The notes: generated by a model from the sequence alone, not told the origin. A DNA stretch of 64,000 bases from Halobaculum saliterrae (GCF_009831625.1 NZ_WUUS01000001.1:372301-436300); one strand, 5' to 3'. Counted from the stretch's first letter, positions 45,289 to 54,802 are shown. Numbers and translations are program-made.

Positions 45289-47235
45289 GTGGACCCCGAC
45301 CGGATCGGCTCCGAGTTCCCCGCGCCCTCCTACCGCGGCGCCCAGAAGGGGGCGCTGTCGGACATCGCGGACGCGTTCGCCGCCGGCAACCGCGTCGTCC
45401 TCGTGCGCGCGCCCACCGGCAGCGGGAAGTCCCTGCTCGCGCGGGCCATCGCGGGCGCCGCCCGGAGCGTCGAGGAGGCGAGCCCCTCGGAGGCGACGGG
45501 CGCGTACTACACGACGCCGCAGGTGTCCCAACTCGACGACGTGGCGGAGGACGACCTGCTCGACGACCTGAACGTGATCCGGGGGAAGTCCAACTACACC
45601 TGCATCCTCCCCGGCGAGGAGGACACGCCGGTCAACCGCGCCCCGTGTGCCCGCCAGCGCGGCTACGACTGCTCGGTGAAGCATCGCTGTCCGTACTATT
45701 CGGACCGGGCCATCGCCTCGAACCGCCCCATCGCCGCCATGACGCTGGCGTACTTCATGCAGACCGCCGGCTCGGACGTCTTTCGGAAGCGGGACGTGGT
45801 CGTCGTCGACGAGGCGCACGGCCTCGCGGAGTGGGCGGAGATGTACGCGACGATCGACCTGTCGCCCGAGACCGTTCCCGTGTGGGACGACGTGGGGGTT
45901 CCCGACGTCCACAACGACGAGGTCGGTCCGCTCGAACGCACCGCTCGGTTCGCGAAGGCCCTGCTCGGCGTCTGCTCGGACGAAAAGGACGAGCTACTCC
46001 GGCAGGGCGACCTGACGCCCGAGGAGGCCGCACGCCGCGACCGCCTTCAGGAGATGATCTCGGATCTGAAGTGGTTCCTCGAGGACTACCGCGACACGGA
46101 GTCGGCGACGACGTGGGTCGTCGACCAGCCCGACGGCGAGGGCGGGGCGCTGACGATCAAACCGCTGGACCCCGAGAAGTACCTCAAACACACCGTCTGG
46201 GACCGCGGTAACCGCTTCGCCCTGCTCTCGGCGACGATCCTGAGCAAGGAGTCCTTCTGCCGCGGCGTCGGCCTCGACCCCGAGGAGGTCGCGCTGGTGG
46301 ACGTGCAGCACACCTTCCCCGTCGAGAATCGCCCGCTGTACGACGTGACGCAGGGGAAGATGACGTACGAACACCGCGACGAGACGCTCCCGAAGGTCGC
46401 GCGGCTGTGCCTGCGGCTGATGGCGAACCACCCCGACGAGAAGGGGTTGATCCACGCCCACAGTTACGCCATCGCCCGACAGCTCACCGAGAGCCTCGAC
46501 CAGTTCGGCGTCGGCGCGCGCGTCCGCCGCCACGACAGCGACGACCGCGACGCCCAACTGGAGGCGTGGAAGGCCAGCGACGACCCCGAGGTGTTCGTCT
46601 CCGTGAAGATGGAGGAGGCGCTGGACCTGCACGGCGACCTGTGCCGCTGGCAGGTGCTGTGCAAGGCGCCGTATCTCAACACCGGCGACTCCCGCGTCGC
46701 CGCCAGACTGGAGGACGGGCAATGGCCGTGGTACCACCGCGCCGCGCTCCGCACCGTCATTCAGGCGTGCGGCCGGGTCGTCCGCGCGCCCGACGACCAC
46801 GGCGCGACCTACCTCGCGGACTCGAGCCTCCTGGACCTCTTCGAGCGCGCCGAGGCCGACACGCCGCCGTGGTTCCGCGACCAGATCGACCGCATGTCGA
46901 CCCCCGACCTCCCCGAGTTCGACCCCGACGCCGCGATGGCCGGGATGGACGCCGACCCCGGGCCCAGTTCCGGAGCCGGCCACGGCGTCGGTCGGGGCCG
47001 GTCGAGCGCGTCCGACGGAGCGACCCGGTCCGGCGGATCGAACCGAGCCGGCGGCGGATCGAGCACGTCGAAGGGCTTCAGCGGCGGATCGGGCGGATCA
47101 CGTCGGTCCACGTCCTCGCGCTCCGGGTCGACGCGGTCCTCGGGAACCGCGGGGGGCGACGCCGGCGGGGACGACGGCGACGACGAGGACGACCCGATGG
47201 CGGACCACCCGCTGTCGGACGTGTGGGGGGAGTAG
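45289..47235 (+). CDS. XPD/DinG-like Fe-S superfamily 2 DNA helicase
   Basis: This 648-residue helicase has Walker A APTGSGKS (K47), DEAH at residues 174-177, and four cysteines between them (C105, C120, C128, C134) that fit the Fe-S cluster of XPD/DinG helicases. The C-terminal helicase half includes GLIHAHSYAIARQL and the motif VI region IQACGRVVRAPDD. The last 90 residues are a Ser/Gly/Arg-rich linker and an acidic end. The GTG at 45289 is chosen because sequence before it (to 45172) overlaps the zinc-ribbon gene and is not family-like. It probably acts in repair or R-loop removal. Confidence 0.9.
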   Translation: MDPDRIGSEFPAPSYRGAQKGALSDIADAFAAGNRVVLVRAPTGSGKSLLARAIAGAARSVEEASPSEATGAYYTTPQVSQLDDVAEDDLLDDLNVIRGKSNYTCILPGEEDTPVNRAPCARQRGYDCSVKHRCPYYSDRAIASNRPIAAMTLAYFMQTAGSDVFRKRDVVVVDEAHGLAEWAEMYATIDLSPETVPVWDDVGVPDVHNDEVGPLERTARFAKALLGVCSDEKDELLRQGDLTPEEAARRDRLQEMISDLKWFLEDYRDTESATTWVVDQPDGEGGALTIKPLDPEKYLKHTVWDRGNRFALLSATILSKESFCRGVGLDPEEVALVDVQHTFPVENRPLYDVTQGKMTYEHRDETLPKVARLCLRLMANHPDEKGLIHAHSYAIARQLTESLDQFGVGARVRRHDSDDRDAQLEAWKASDDPEVFVSVKMEEALDLHGDLCRWQVLCKAPYLNTGDSRVAARLEDGQWPWYHRAALRTVIQACGRVVRAPDDHGATYLADSSLLDLFERAEADTPPWFRDQIDRMSTPDLPEFDPDAAMAGMDADPGPSSGAGHGVGRGRSSASDGATRSGGSNRAGGGSSTSKGFSGGSGGSRRSTSSRSGSTRSSGTAGGDAGGDDGDDEDDPMADHPLSDVWGE

Positions 47236-47334
47236 TCCCTTCGATCCGCGCGACGGTCCGAGTACGTCCTTATATCACGTAGTTCGAGCGCCGGGCGGTA
47301 TCGCACGTACCATGGCATATTATCTCACGAAGGA

Positions 47335-47343
47335 TTATGTATT
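47335..47343 (+). promoter_or_regulatory. TATA-like element of the HTH gene at 47364
   Basis: TTATGTATT is centred about 25 nt before the ATG at 47364. A second candidate, CTTATATC near 47270, would start transcription about 65 nt before the ATG. Confidence 0.5.
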
Positions 47344-47363
47344 CCCTTGTAGTAGCGGGAGCC

Positions 47364-47549
47364 ATGACGATCCACGGTGTCGACACCGCCCTGACGCTGT
47401 TCAAGGCCGGAACGCTCACCAGAACGCAGGCCGCCCGCAAGGCGGGCGTCGACCTCGATCGCTTCGACGAGCTGTGTGTGAAGCGCGGCATCGCTTCCGC
47501 GGGACCGTCGCTCGACCCGAGCGGCCCCTCCCACGTCGACGCCGACTGA
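47364..47549 (+). CDS. Small helix-turn-helix protein
   Basis: This 61-residue protein has one clear helix-turn-helix: ALTLFKAGTLTRTQAARKAG then VDLDRFDELCVKRGI. It resembles short haloarchaeal HTH proteins of the DUF7317 or UPF0175 kind, which may act as antitoxin-like or auxiliary regulators. No toxin gene is adjacent. The ATG at 47364 starts the conserved part; the frame is open nine codons further upstream. Confidence 0.75.
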   Translation: MTIHGVDTALTLFKAGTLTRTQAARKAGVDLDRFDELCVKRGIASAGPSLDPSGPSHVDAD

Positions 47550-47561
47550 GAACTCGGTTCG

Positions 47562-48692
47562 CTATTCCGCCGCGTTCGACTCCGACGGCACCACGTACAG
47601 CCCCGCGTCGGTCTTCACCGCGTCGACGGTCGCGGCGTCCTCGTCGACGCTTGGGGGACGCGCGACCGTCACCGCCTCGTACGTCTCCGGATCGAGGACC
47701 TGTACTGCGTTGTCGTCCTCGACGGCCACGACGGTCGTCTCCACGGCGTCGTCGACGTGTCCGATCGTCTCGGCGTCGGGCGTCTCTCCCTCCTCGAACC
47801 GCGCCTCGTACGGCTCGCCGGTCGCCATGCGCAGGCCCTTGAGATTCCCCTGGACCGAGCGCACGAGCACCGGGCCGTCGCCGTCGTCGGGGTCGATCAC
47901 GTCGCCGGGGCGGAACTTCGGTAGGCGAACCGCGAACGTGACGCGGTACACCTCGTTGCCGTCGCCGTCCTCGGTGACCAGCGTCGGCGCCTCCGAGTAG
48001 CTCCCGCCCAACTCCTCGGTGATCTGGGTCGCGACGGCCTTGCCGAGCTTGTTCGTCGAGAGCTTCACGTCCTTGCCTTCCGGCTGGTCGACGACCTCGG
48101 TGACGAACGACTCGCGGTCGCCGTCGGCCTCGCGCTCGGCGACGAGCGACTCGGCGATCTCGACGGCCCTCGACTGCTCCTCGGGGTCGGGGACCCGGTC
48201 GCGACCGCGGATCTGGACCTCGGCGGCGTAGCTGCCCCCGGAGATCCGCCCGCACCGGTCGCAGGTCCCGCGGCTGATCTTCACCGGGACGACGACCGTC
48301 TCCTCGACGTGGGTCCCGCGGACGACGCCCGAGAACGTGCAGTGCATCCGGATCGTGTTCTGGTCGACCTGCTCGGGCTCGACGCCCCACTGGATCTGCT
48401 CGGCCTTCAGGTGGACCGCCAGCGCCTCCGACACCTCGTCGACGGCGACGTCGGTGTAGTCGCGCGCGCCGACGTCGACCCAGCGGTTGCCGCGATGGAT
48501 CGCGCCGCAGTGCGAGCAGACGGTCACCTCGACGCGCTCGGGCGCGTCGACCAACTCGAAGTCCTCGAAGTAGCAGGCGTCACAGAGCACGCGGTCCCGC
48601 TCGCGCGGCTCGCCCGGGAGCGGCTCCTCGCGCTCCGGAACCGAGTCGCCGCAGCGCGGGCAGAAGTCCCGCGTGTCGCGTGTCTCGCTCAT
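47562..48692 (-). CDS. NMD3-related ribosome assembly protein
   Basis: This 376-residue protein matches archaeal NMD3. It has an N-terminal zinc domain with CPRCGDSV, CDACYFE, CSHCGAIHRG and later CDRCGRISGG, followed by eIF5A-like and OB-like beta regions (PKFRPGDVIDPDDGDGPVLV). In eukaryotes NMD3 is the 60S export adaptor; in archaea it is expected to act in late large-subunit assembly. The ATG at 48692 is preferred, six codons after the first in-frame start. Confidence 0.93.
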   Translation of the reverse strand: MSETRDTRDFCPRCGDSVPEREEPLPGEPRERDRVLCDACYFEDFELVDAPERVEVTVCSHCGAIHRGNRWVDVGARDYTDVAVDEVSEALAVHLKAEQIQWGVEPEQVDQNTIRMHCTFSGVVRGTHVEETVVVPVKISRGTCDRCGRISGGSYAAEVQIRGRDRVPDPEEQSRAVEIAESLVAEREADGDRESFVTEVVDQPEGKDVKLSTNKLGKAVATQITEELGGSYSEAPTLVTEDGDGNEVYRVTFAVRLPKFRPGDVIDPDDGDGPVLVRSVQGNLKGLRMATGEPYEARFEEGETPDAETIGHVDDAVETTVVAVEDDNAVQVLDPETYEAVTVARPPSVDEDAATVDAVKTDAGLYVVPSESNAAE

Positions 48693-48793
48693 TGGACCCA
48701 CGGTACACATCAGAGCCGGTTAAGCGGCGCGACTGGCCGCCCGTCCGCCGCCCCGGACGCGACGCGCCCGGCGTGCCGGATCCCCCGAACCGG

Positions 48794-49945
48794 TCACTCT
48801 CCCTCGTAGGTCGACTCCCACTCCGGGGCCGCCTCCGCGCCGTTGTCGGTCTCCGGTTCGAGCATCTCGGCGACGGAGTCCAGCCCGAGCAGCTCCCGGT
48901 CGTCGTCGTCGAACTCCAGCGAGTCGAGCCCCGCCGAGTCCTGCACGTCCGACCCCGAGAGCTGTTGGCCGTAGCGACCCAGCAGGCTCGTCAGCTCCTG
49001 CGGGATGACGAAGGTGGTGGACTCGCCCTGCCCGACGGACGCCAGTGTCTCCATGCCCTTGTCGACGATGGCGCGTTCGCCCATCGACTCGGCGGACCGG
49101 GCGCGCAGGACGGTGGAGATGGCGTCCCCCTGCGCCTCCAACACCGAGGCGACCTTCTCGCCCTGCGCCGAGAGGACGTTCGCCGTCCGCTCGCCCTCGG
49201 CGGTCTCGACGGCGGCGCGGCGCTCGCCCTGCGCCTCCAGGATCATGGCGCGGCGGCGACGCTCGGCGGAGGTCTGCTCCTCCATCGCGTCGAGGACGCC
49301 CCGGGTGGGTAACACCTCCTTCACCTCGACCATCTCGACCTCGACGCCCCACTCGTCGGTCGGACCCTGCAGGCTCGTCCGGATCCGTCGGTTGATCTCG
49401 TCGCGCCGCGAGAGCGTCTGGTCGAGCTCCATGTCGCCGATGACCGCCCGGAGGGAGGTCTGTGCGAGCAGCGCGGTCGCCCGGCGGTAGTTCTCCACGT
49501 TGAGGAACGACCGCTCTGCGTCGACGACGCGGATGTACACGACCGCGTCGGCGGTGACCGGCGAGTTGTCACGGGTGATCGCCTCCTGGGTCGGCACGTC
49601 GATCGTCTGGACGCGCCTGTCGAACCGGTAGGTACGGGAGACGAACGGGGGGATCAGGTGGATCCCGGGGTCGAGGAGCCCGCGGAAGGAGCCGAGGACG
49701 GTGAGCGCGCGCTGCTCGTAGGCCTGGACGATCTCGACGGCCGAGAGCAGCGTGACCAGCGCGAGGACGAGCACCATCGCTCCGAGGGCGTACATCATCG
49801 GGAGGAGGATCCACGCCAGGACGGCGAGCGCGACGCCGAGGCCGATCTGGAACCGGCCGTCGTCGGGGAGCAGCTCCGGGAGGCCGACCTCGCCGGCGCT
49901 CACGCGACCCAAGGTTCGAAAGAACCGACCGCCGGCGTCGTTCAT
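48794..49945 (-). CDS. SPFH/stomatin-prohibitin membrane protein
   Basis: This 383-residue protein has two adjoining membrane helices (about residues 34-75), then an SPFH domain (VEIVQAYEQRALTVLGSFRG, later DAVVYIRVVDAERSFLNVEN and MELDQTLSRRDEINRRIR), a long Ala/Glu/Arg coiled coil (about 225-300) and an acidic C-terminus. Members form ring- or cage-like assemblies that organise membranes and often associate with proteases. No NfeD or membrane protease gene is next to it, unlike the usual stomatin operon. Confidence 0.92.
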   Translation of the reverse strand: MNDAGGRFFRTLGRVSAGEVGLPELLPDDGRFQIGLGVALAVLAWILLPMMYALGAMVLVLALVTLLSAVEIVQAYEQRALTVLGSFRGLLDPGIHLIPPFVSRTYRFDRRVQTIDVPTQEAITRDNSPVTADAVVYIRVVDAERSFLNVENYRRATALLAQTSLRAVIGDMELDQTLSRRDEINRRIRTSLQGPTDEWGVEVEMVEVKEVLPTRGVLDAMEEQTSAERRRRAMILEAQGERRAAVETAEGERTANVLSAQGEKVASVLEAQGDAISTVLRARSAESMGERAIVDKGMETLASVGQGESTTFVIPQELTSLLGRYGQQLSGSDVQDSAGLDSLEFDDDDRELLGLDSVAEMLEPETDNGAEAAPEWESTYEGE

Positions 49946-50074
49946 GGCTCCGAGTTGGACGACAGGCTACTTACAGGTTTCGCGGGATCGAACGACGTCG
50001 GGTCGACGTCGGGGGTCGAGGAGGAGTCGGATCCGCCGGTCGGAGGAGGGGAGTCGAGTCGAAGGCGTACGATA

Positions 50075-51193
50075 TCAGCGGAGCGTGAGGTACCGCCCGT
50101 CGTCGACGCGGCGGTCACCGTCGTCCTCGGGGGTCTCGGTCGGAGTCGCTGTGCCGTCGTCGGAGGAACCGGTTCCGTTCCCTCGCGTCTCGTCGTCGCC
50201 GGACTCGTTCCCGCTCCCGTCGCCGGCGTTCTCCGACCCGCTCCCGGTATCGGCGTTCTCGGATCCGGTCCCGTCGCCCGCGTCGCCGGAGCCGTTCCCG
50301 GTATCGGCGCTCCCGGCGGACCCATCGCTTGCGTTCTCCGACCCGTTCGCGCCGTCGGCGGCGTCGCCGGCGTTGCCACGGTCGTCGGACCCGTTCGTGT
50401 CGCCCCGGGCACCCGGCGGGCCCCCGTCGGTCCCGTTCTCGGCGCCCGCGCCGGCCCCGGTCGTTCGGTTCGCGTTGCCGCGGTCGTCGGGCGGACCGGC
50501 GGCACCCTCGCCGCGGTCCTCCCCGTTCCCGCCGTCGTCAGGCCCGGCGTCGGCGGGCGGACCGCCGGTTCCGTTGCCTGAGCTCCCCGGTGGACCGGCG
50601 TCGCTCGGCGGCCCGGCGTTCTCAGGCGGGCCCGGATCGCCGGTGAGTCCCTGTCCGGTGTCGGCGCCGCCGATCCCACGTGCGGCCTCCGCGACCTCCC
50701 CGCCGCCCATCTCGGAGGCGTTCCGTCGCAGTTCGGCGATCTCGGAGGCGTTCACGCCGCGATCGCGCAGCGTCTCCTCGGGGATCCCCTCGGCGGCCGC
50801 GGCGGTGGCGTTCAGGCGGCGTTCGAGCGTTCGGATCTGTGCGCCGATCTGTGCGAGCCTGGAGCGGTACTCGCCGCGCGTGATCTCGCCCGACTCGTAC
50901 CGCTGTTCCAGCGTCTCACGGCGCTCGCGGAGGGCCGAGAGCTGTCGGCGAGCCTCCTCGGTCTCCCCGGCGACGACGGCCGCCTTGGAGCTGTTCGAGT
51001 CCGCGTTGGCGAGGCGCCGGTCGAGGGATCGCTGGGCGACCTCGCCCTCGACCTCCGCTCCCTGCACCCCCACGACGCCGGCGAACGTCGCCCCCGGCTG
51101 CTCACTCGACGACTCCTGAGCGAACGCGGCCGTCGCGGGGACCCCCGCGACGACGAGCATCGCGACCGCCAGGAGCACGGTCGTCCGTCTCAT
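50075..51193 (-). CDS. Secreted protein with coiled region and Gly/Asn/Asp-rich tail (DUF7096-like)
   Basis: This 372-residue protein has a signal peptide (residues 1-25) and a helical part (30-160) with RRQLSALRERRETLEQRYES and EITRGEYRSRLAQIGAQIRT, resembling the N-terminal domain I recall as DUF7096. From about 165 on it is low complexity, with units such as GSENAD, GSGDAGDGT and GPPSDAGPP, many N-x-S/T sites and no clear anchor at the end. It is probably secreted or held by partners and heavily glycosylated. The gene upstream on the same strand encodes a membrane winged-helix regulator. Confidence 0.75.
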   Translation of the reverse strand: MRRTTVLLAVAMLVVAGVPATAAFAQESSSEQPGATFAGVVGVQGAEVEGEVAQRSLDRRLANADSNSSKAAVVAGETEEARRQLSALRERRETLEQRYESGEITRGEYRSRLAQIGAQIRTLERRLNATAAAAEGIPEETLRDRGVNASEIAELRRNASEMGGGEVAEAARGIGGADTGQGLTGDPGPPENAGPPSDAGPPGSSGNGTGGPPADAGPDDGGNGEDRGEGAAGPPDDRGNANRTTGAGAGAENGTDGGPPGARGDTNGSDDRGNAGDAADGANGSENASDGSAGSADTGNGSGDAGDGTGSENADTGSGSENAGDGSGNESGDDETRGNGTGSSDDGTATPTETPEDDGDRRVDDGRYLTLR

Positions 51194-51311
51194 ATCTCCG
51201 GCAACGGGGTCCACCCACTAATAGCGTCGACTCGCTCGTTCCGGATTCACCCCGGTTAAGCGACGTTAAGTCGCCGCAGTCGGGGAGTTCTCCGCGAAGG
51301 CCGCCGAGCCG

Positions 51312-52598
51312 TCAGGCGCCCGACTCGTCGCCGCCGCGATCCGTGTCTCCGGGGTGGGGTTCGTCGTCGGCCTCCGGAATGCGGAGGACGTTCTCGCGCC
51401 CGAGCCGGAAGCTCTCGATGTCCCCCTCGTCGCGGAGGTCGCCGACGACCTGACTGGTCCGAGCGGCGCTCCAGTCGAGCGCGTCGGTCACGTCGGCCTG
51501 CTTCATCCGGCCGCCGTTGTCCGTTACGAGCCGGATGACGCGCTCGTGCGGGCTGAGGAGGTCCTCCGGCGGGGTCGTGGCGTCCGCGTCCGTCGTCTCC
51601 TCGTCGGCGTCGTCGCCGGTATCCCCCTCGACGGCTTTCGAGTCGTCCCCGCCCCCGTTCGACCCGCCCTCGCTCGGTTCGTCCGCCGCGGCGTCGGCGG
51701 TCGTCGCCGCGGCGCTCCCGCCGGACGCGGCCGTCGCGTTCGAGTCGCCCGAAAGCGGGCCGAGGTCGTCGCCGGCGCCGATCGGGAGGTCACCGCGGCG
51801 ACGGAGGAGGACGGCGCCCGCGATACCCGCCAGCAGGACGGCGGCGGCCGCGAGGTAGACGGGGCGGACCGGCAGCGCCGACGCCGGCGCGAGAACCACG
51901 CGGGGCTGGTCCGGCCCGAAGTTTCGCTCGCCGCGCCACGTCGCCGCCGTCTCCGAGCGCTGGTCGGCCTCGGGCGACACCGAGCGGGCGTCGTACTCCT
52001 CGGGCCACGCGATCGTGAGAACGGTCCCCGAGTCGAGGTAGAGGCCGGTCAACGCGTCGCCGGCGACGACGCGCTGGCCCTGCGTCGCGGCGAACCCCTC
52101 CCACGTGAACGTGTAGGCGACGACGCCGTAGTCGGTGCTGGTCGGGAAGGCGTCCCGCTGGGCGGTCACCGAGAAGTTCGTCGCGGCCATCTCGCGGCCG
52201 GTGGCGTTCTCGGCGGCCGCGACGGTCGTCGCCATCCGTCCCTCGAAGCGGGCGACGTACGAGGACGTGTTCTCGCGGATGTCCGTCTGGAGGCTCTCGA
52301 AGGCCGCGGTGGTGTTCTCGTCGCTCAGCTCGATGCGGTACGCGATGCGCCACTGAGCGTCGCCGTCGGGACCGACCTCCGCCCGGAGGACGACGGTATC
52401 GGCGGCGATGTCGCCGGTCTGGGCGAACCCGTCGCCGAGACCGCGCTGGGACGCCGCGGGCGAGTCCAGCGCGGCGGGGGGAGCGGCAGCGGCGGCGGAG
52501 GAGCCGGGAGCGGGAGCCGCCGCGACCGCGATCGCCGGGGCGATCCCGGCGACCGCGAGGACGAGCGCGAGCGCGATGGCCACGGCGGGGCGTCGCAT
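51312..52598 (-). CDS. Membrane-anchored winged-helix regulator (DUF7345/DUF7343-like)
   Basis: This 428-residue protein has a signal peptide (1-27), an extracytoplasmic beta domain with N-glycosylation sites (about 50-230), one membrane helix (about 242-262, ending LLRRRGD), an acidic linker, and a cytoplasmic winged helix near the end: LSPHERVIRLVTDNGGRMKQ followed by DALDWSAARTSQVVGDL. It can therefore sense something outside and bind DNA inside in one chain. The gene is 118 bp upstream of the secreted coiled-coil protein on the same strand, which may be its target or ligand. Confidence 0.85.
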   Translation of the reverse strand: MRRPAVAIALALVLAVAGIAPAIAVAAAPAPGSSAAAAAPPAALDSPAASQRGLGDGFAQTGDIAADTVVLRAEVGPDGDAQWRIAYRIELSDENTTAAFESLQTDIRENTSSYVARFEGRMATTVAAAENATGREMAATNFSVTAQRDAFPTSTDYGVVAYTFTWEGFAATQGQRVVAGDALTGLYLDSGTVLTIAWPEEYDARSVSPEADQRSETAATWRGERNFGPDQPRVVLAPASALPVRPVYLAAAAVLLAGIAGAVLLRRRGDLPIGAGDDLGPLSGDSNATAASGGSAAATTADAAADEPSEGGSNGGGDDSKAVEGDTGDDADEETTDADATTPPEDLLSPHERVIRLVTDNGGRMKQADVTDALDWSAARTSQVVGDLRDEGDIESFRLGRENVLRIPEADDEPHPGDTDRGGDESGA

Positions 52599-52659
52599 AT
52601 CCTCTCTCACCGCCGGCCCGCCCAAAACGGTTTTCGTCGGCGGCGAGCCACGGGGTGAT

Positions 52660-52839
52660 ATGCCACTCGACGTGGAGGACCTGCTGAAGATCGTGTTGCT
52701 GCTCGTTATCCTCTGGCTACTCCTCGAGATCCTCTCCGAGGTGGTCGGCCTCGCGCTGGGGCTGCTCGGCTCGTTGGGCGGGATCATCGGCGTTCTCATC
52801 GTCGTGCTCATCGTGCTCTGGCTGACGGACAGCCTCTGA
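52660..52839 (+). CDS. Small hydrophobic membrane protein (DUF7554-like)
   Basis: This 59-residue protein is MPLDVEDLLK followed by two membrane segments (about 11-38 and 41-55) and ends LWLTDSL. It resembles small haloarchaeal membrane proteins I recall as DUF7554. It stops 3 bp before the start of the 2H phosphoesterase gene, so the two are transcribed together. Function is unknown. Confidence 0.8.
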   Translation: MPLDVEDLLKIVLLLVILWLLLEILSEVVGLALGLLGSLGGIIGVLIVVLIVLWLTDSL

Positions 52840-52842
52840 GCC

Positions 52843-53418
52843 GTGTACAGCGTCAACGTCCCCGTCCCCGGGGCGGTCAGGCGGCTCGCGGCCTCGCTGG
52901 AGCCCGACCTCGCGGGGTTCGCGTCGATCCGAGACCGACACACGCTCGTGGTCAAGCGCCTCGACGGCCGCGACCTGAACGACCTCCATCGGATCCGCGA
53001 GCGCCTTCGGCCAGCGCTGCGGGGCGTCGCGCCGTTCGAGGTACGCGTGACCGGCGTCGACGCGTTCGAGAACCCACCGTTGGGGGACGCGCCGGTCGTC
53101 TACCTCGCCGTCGAGGCGGTCACCGGGAGCGCCAGCGAGACCGGCGACGGCGGCGACAGCGACGTCGGGACGGATCCGCTACTCGCACTCCACGACCGCC
53201 TCGTCCGGGAGTTCGGCGCGATCGAGGGACTGGAGGAGTCGGACTACGTGTCCCACGTCACGCTCGCACGGGGGTGGGACGGAGTGGGCGATCCGACCGA
53301 CGTGGTCGAGCGCCTGCGCGAGCGCGACTTCGACGACGTCCGCTGGACCGTCGACGAGCTGGGGATCTGGACGCGCGAGTACAAGGAGATCGCCGCGCGG
53401 GTGCCGCTTCGGGGGTGA
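52843..53418 (+). CDS. 2'-5' RNA ligase-family (2H) phosphoesterase
   Basis: This 191-residue protein starts at a GTG and has the two H-x-T/S-like motifs of 2H phosphoesterases: HTLVVKRL near residue 33 and HVTLARG near residue 142. A Gly/Asp-rich loop (about 95-105) interrupts the middle. 2H proteins act on cyclic phosphates of RNA or nucleotides; this subfamily is common in haloarchaea and has no fixed substrate. The gene follows the small membrane protein by 3 bp. Confidence 0.85.
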   Translation: MYSVNVPVPGAVRRLAASLEPDLAGFASIRDRHTLVVKRLDGRDLNDLHRIRERLRPALRGVAPFEVRVTGVDAFENPPLGDAPVVYLAVEAVTGSASETGDGGDSDVGTDPLLALHDRLVREFGAIEGLEESDYVSHVTLARGWDGVGDPTDVVERLRERDFDDVRWTVDELGIWTREYKEIAARVPLRG

Positions 53419-53449
53419 GTCGGAACGGCCGTCGAGCCGGGGTCCCCCG

Positions 53450-54802
53450 TCAGCGCGAGGAGACCCGCAGCGGCATCGGGTGGTCGGGATGCATCGTCAG
53501 CGACCCGCGGAGGTCCAGCTCGGGACCCTCGTACTCGAAGTCGAACGCGCGCCCGACGGTCGCGAGGATGAGTTTCGCCTCCAGCAGCGAGAACTGCTTG
53601 CCGATACAGTGTCGCGGGCCGGCGCCGAACGGGTAGTAGGCGAACCGGGGGCGATCGCGGGCGCGTTCGGGTGCCCAGCGGTCGGGGTCGAACGCCAGCG
53701 GGTCGTCGTACCACCGGTCGGAGCGGTGGATCACCCACTGCGGGAGCATGATCAGCGACCCCTCGGGGATCCGATAGCCGGCGATCCGGGTGTCGACCTT
53801 CGACTCGCGGAACAGCGTGTAGACGGGGGGGTACAGCCGCATCGCCTCCGAGAGCACGCGGTCGGTGAACTCGAGCCCCCGCACGTCCTCGCTCGTCGGG
53901 GCGCCGTCGAGGGCGTCCACCTCGCGCTGGAACCGCGCCTTCGCGTCGGGGTGTCGCGAGAGGAGATAGAAGGTGTACGTGAGCGCGAGCGCGGTCGTGT
54001 CGTGGCCCGCGAGGAGCATCGTCATCAGCTCGTCGCGCAGGTCCCCCTCGGTCTGCTCGCCCCGGTTGTGCGCGCGAAGCAGGATCGACAGGAGGTCCAT
54101 CGGCATCGGGGAGTCGACGGCCTCGCCGGCGGGGTCGGGGGCGGTCTCCTCGGTGCCGCGGCGGCGCGCGACGAGGTCGTCGATGACGCCCTCCAGCGTC
54201 GAGACGGCGCCGTGGAACTCGCGGTTCTCCCGCGTCGGCGCCCACGAGGGGATGACCGCCCGGATCGCGTTCGGTTCGAACCGCTGGCCGAGCGGCTCGA
54301 GGTTCTCCTGGACGGTTCGAACCCGCTCCTCGGTGATGTCGGTGCCGAACATCGCGGTGACGATGACCCGGACGGTGAGCCGGGCGAGCTCGAGCTGTAC
54401 GTCGACCCGGTCGCCGTCGCTCCAGCCGGCCATCGCCTCCTCCGTGTGGCCGACGATCGCGTCGTCGAGGCCGGCGATACGGCGCGCGTGGAACGCGGGA
54501 TTGGCGAGGTCACGCTGTCGCTGCCAGCGGTCGCCCTCGCTCATGAGGAGCCCGTCGCCGAGTAGGTCGTCGACGGCGTCGTCGAGGGTCGGCTTGCCGA
54601 AGGCCGCCCAGTCCGAGACGAGCACGCGCTCCACGTCGCGGGGGTTGGTGAGCATGTACGTCTCCCGCGGGCCGAGGTCGAGGCGGACGACGTCGCCGTA
54701 GGCGTCCGCCACGTCCGTCATGAACGAGAAGGGGTCCCGGGAGTACCGTCGGCCGTTGCCGAACAGCGGCTCGCCGCGAGGACCGGGCGGTCGTGTACTC
54801 AT
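53450..54802 (-). CDS. Cytochrome P450
   Basis: This 450-residue P450 mono-oxygenase has the I-helix motif AGHDTTALALTY, the E-x-x-R element in SEAMRLYPP, and the haem-binding loop FGAGPRHCIGKQFSLLEAKL with the iron ligand C399. It has no membrane anchor, so it is soluble like bacterial P450s, and needs separate redox partners. The substrate is unknown; fatty acids or terpenoids are typical. It lies downstream of an 86-nt structured repeat and the ABC exporter gene, both on the same side. Confidence 0.95.
   Translation of the reverse strand: MSTRPPGPRGEPLFGNGRRYSRDPFSFMTDVADAYGDVVRLDLGPRETYMLTNPRDVERVLVSDWAAFGKPTLDDAVDDLLGDGLLMSEGDRWQRQRDLANPAFHARRIAGLDDAIVGHTEEAMAGWSDGDRVDVQLELARLTVRVIVTAMFGTDITEERVRTVQENLEPLGQRFEPNAIRAVIPSWAPTRENREFHGAVSTLEGVIDDLVARRRGTEETAPDPAGEAVDSPMPMDLLSILLRAHNRGEQTEGDLRDELMTMLLAGHDTTALALTYTFYLLSRHPDAKARFQREVDALDGAPTSEDVRGLEFTDRVLSEAMRLYPPVYTLFRESKVDTRIAGYRIPEGSLIMLPQWVIHRSDRWYDDPLAFDPDRWAPERARDRPRFAYYPFGAGPRHCIGKQFSLLEAKLILATVGRAFDFEYEGPELDLRGSLTMHPDHPMPLRVSSR

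Noticed and set aside
42046-47333. TCTCACGAAGG found at 42046-42056 and 47323-47333, each upstream of a small gene
   Set aside because: An 11-bp match is expected many times by chance in 64 kb, and the flanks do not match.
47364-47549. Toxin-antitoxin pair involving the small HTH gene
   Set aside because: No small toxin-like gene lies next to it. The neighbours are a helicase and NMD3.
47312-47842. An open frame starting M-A-Y-Y-L-T-K-D-Y near 47312
   Set aside because: The first residues look natural but the rest is Arg-rich and overlaps the HTH and NMD3 genes. A very short peptide cannot be excluded.
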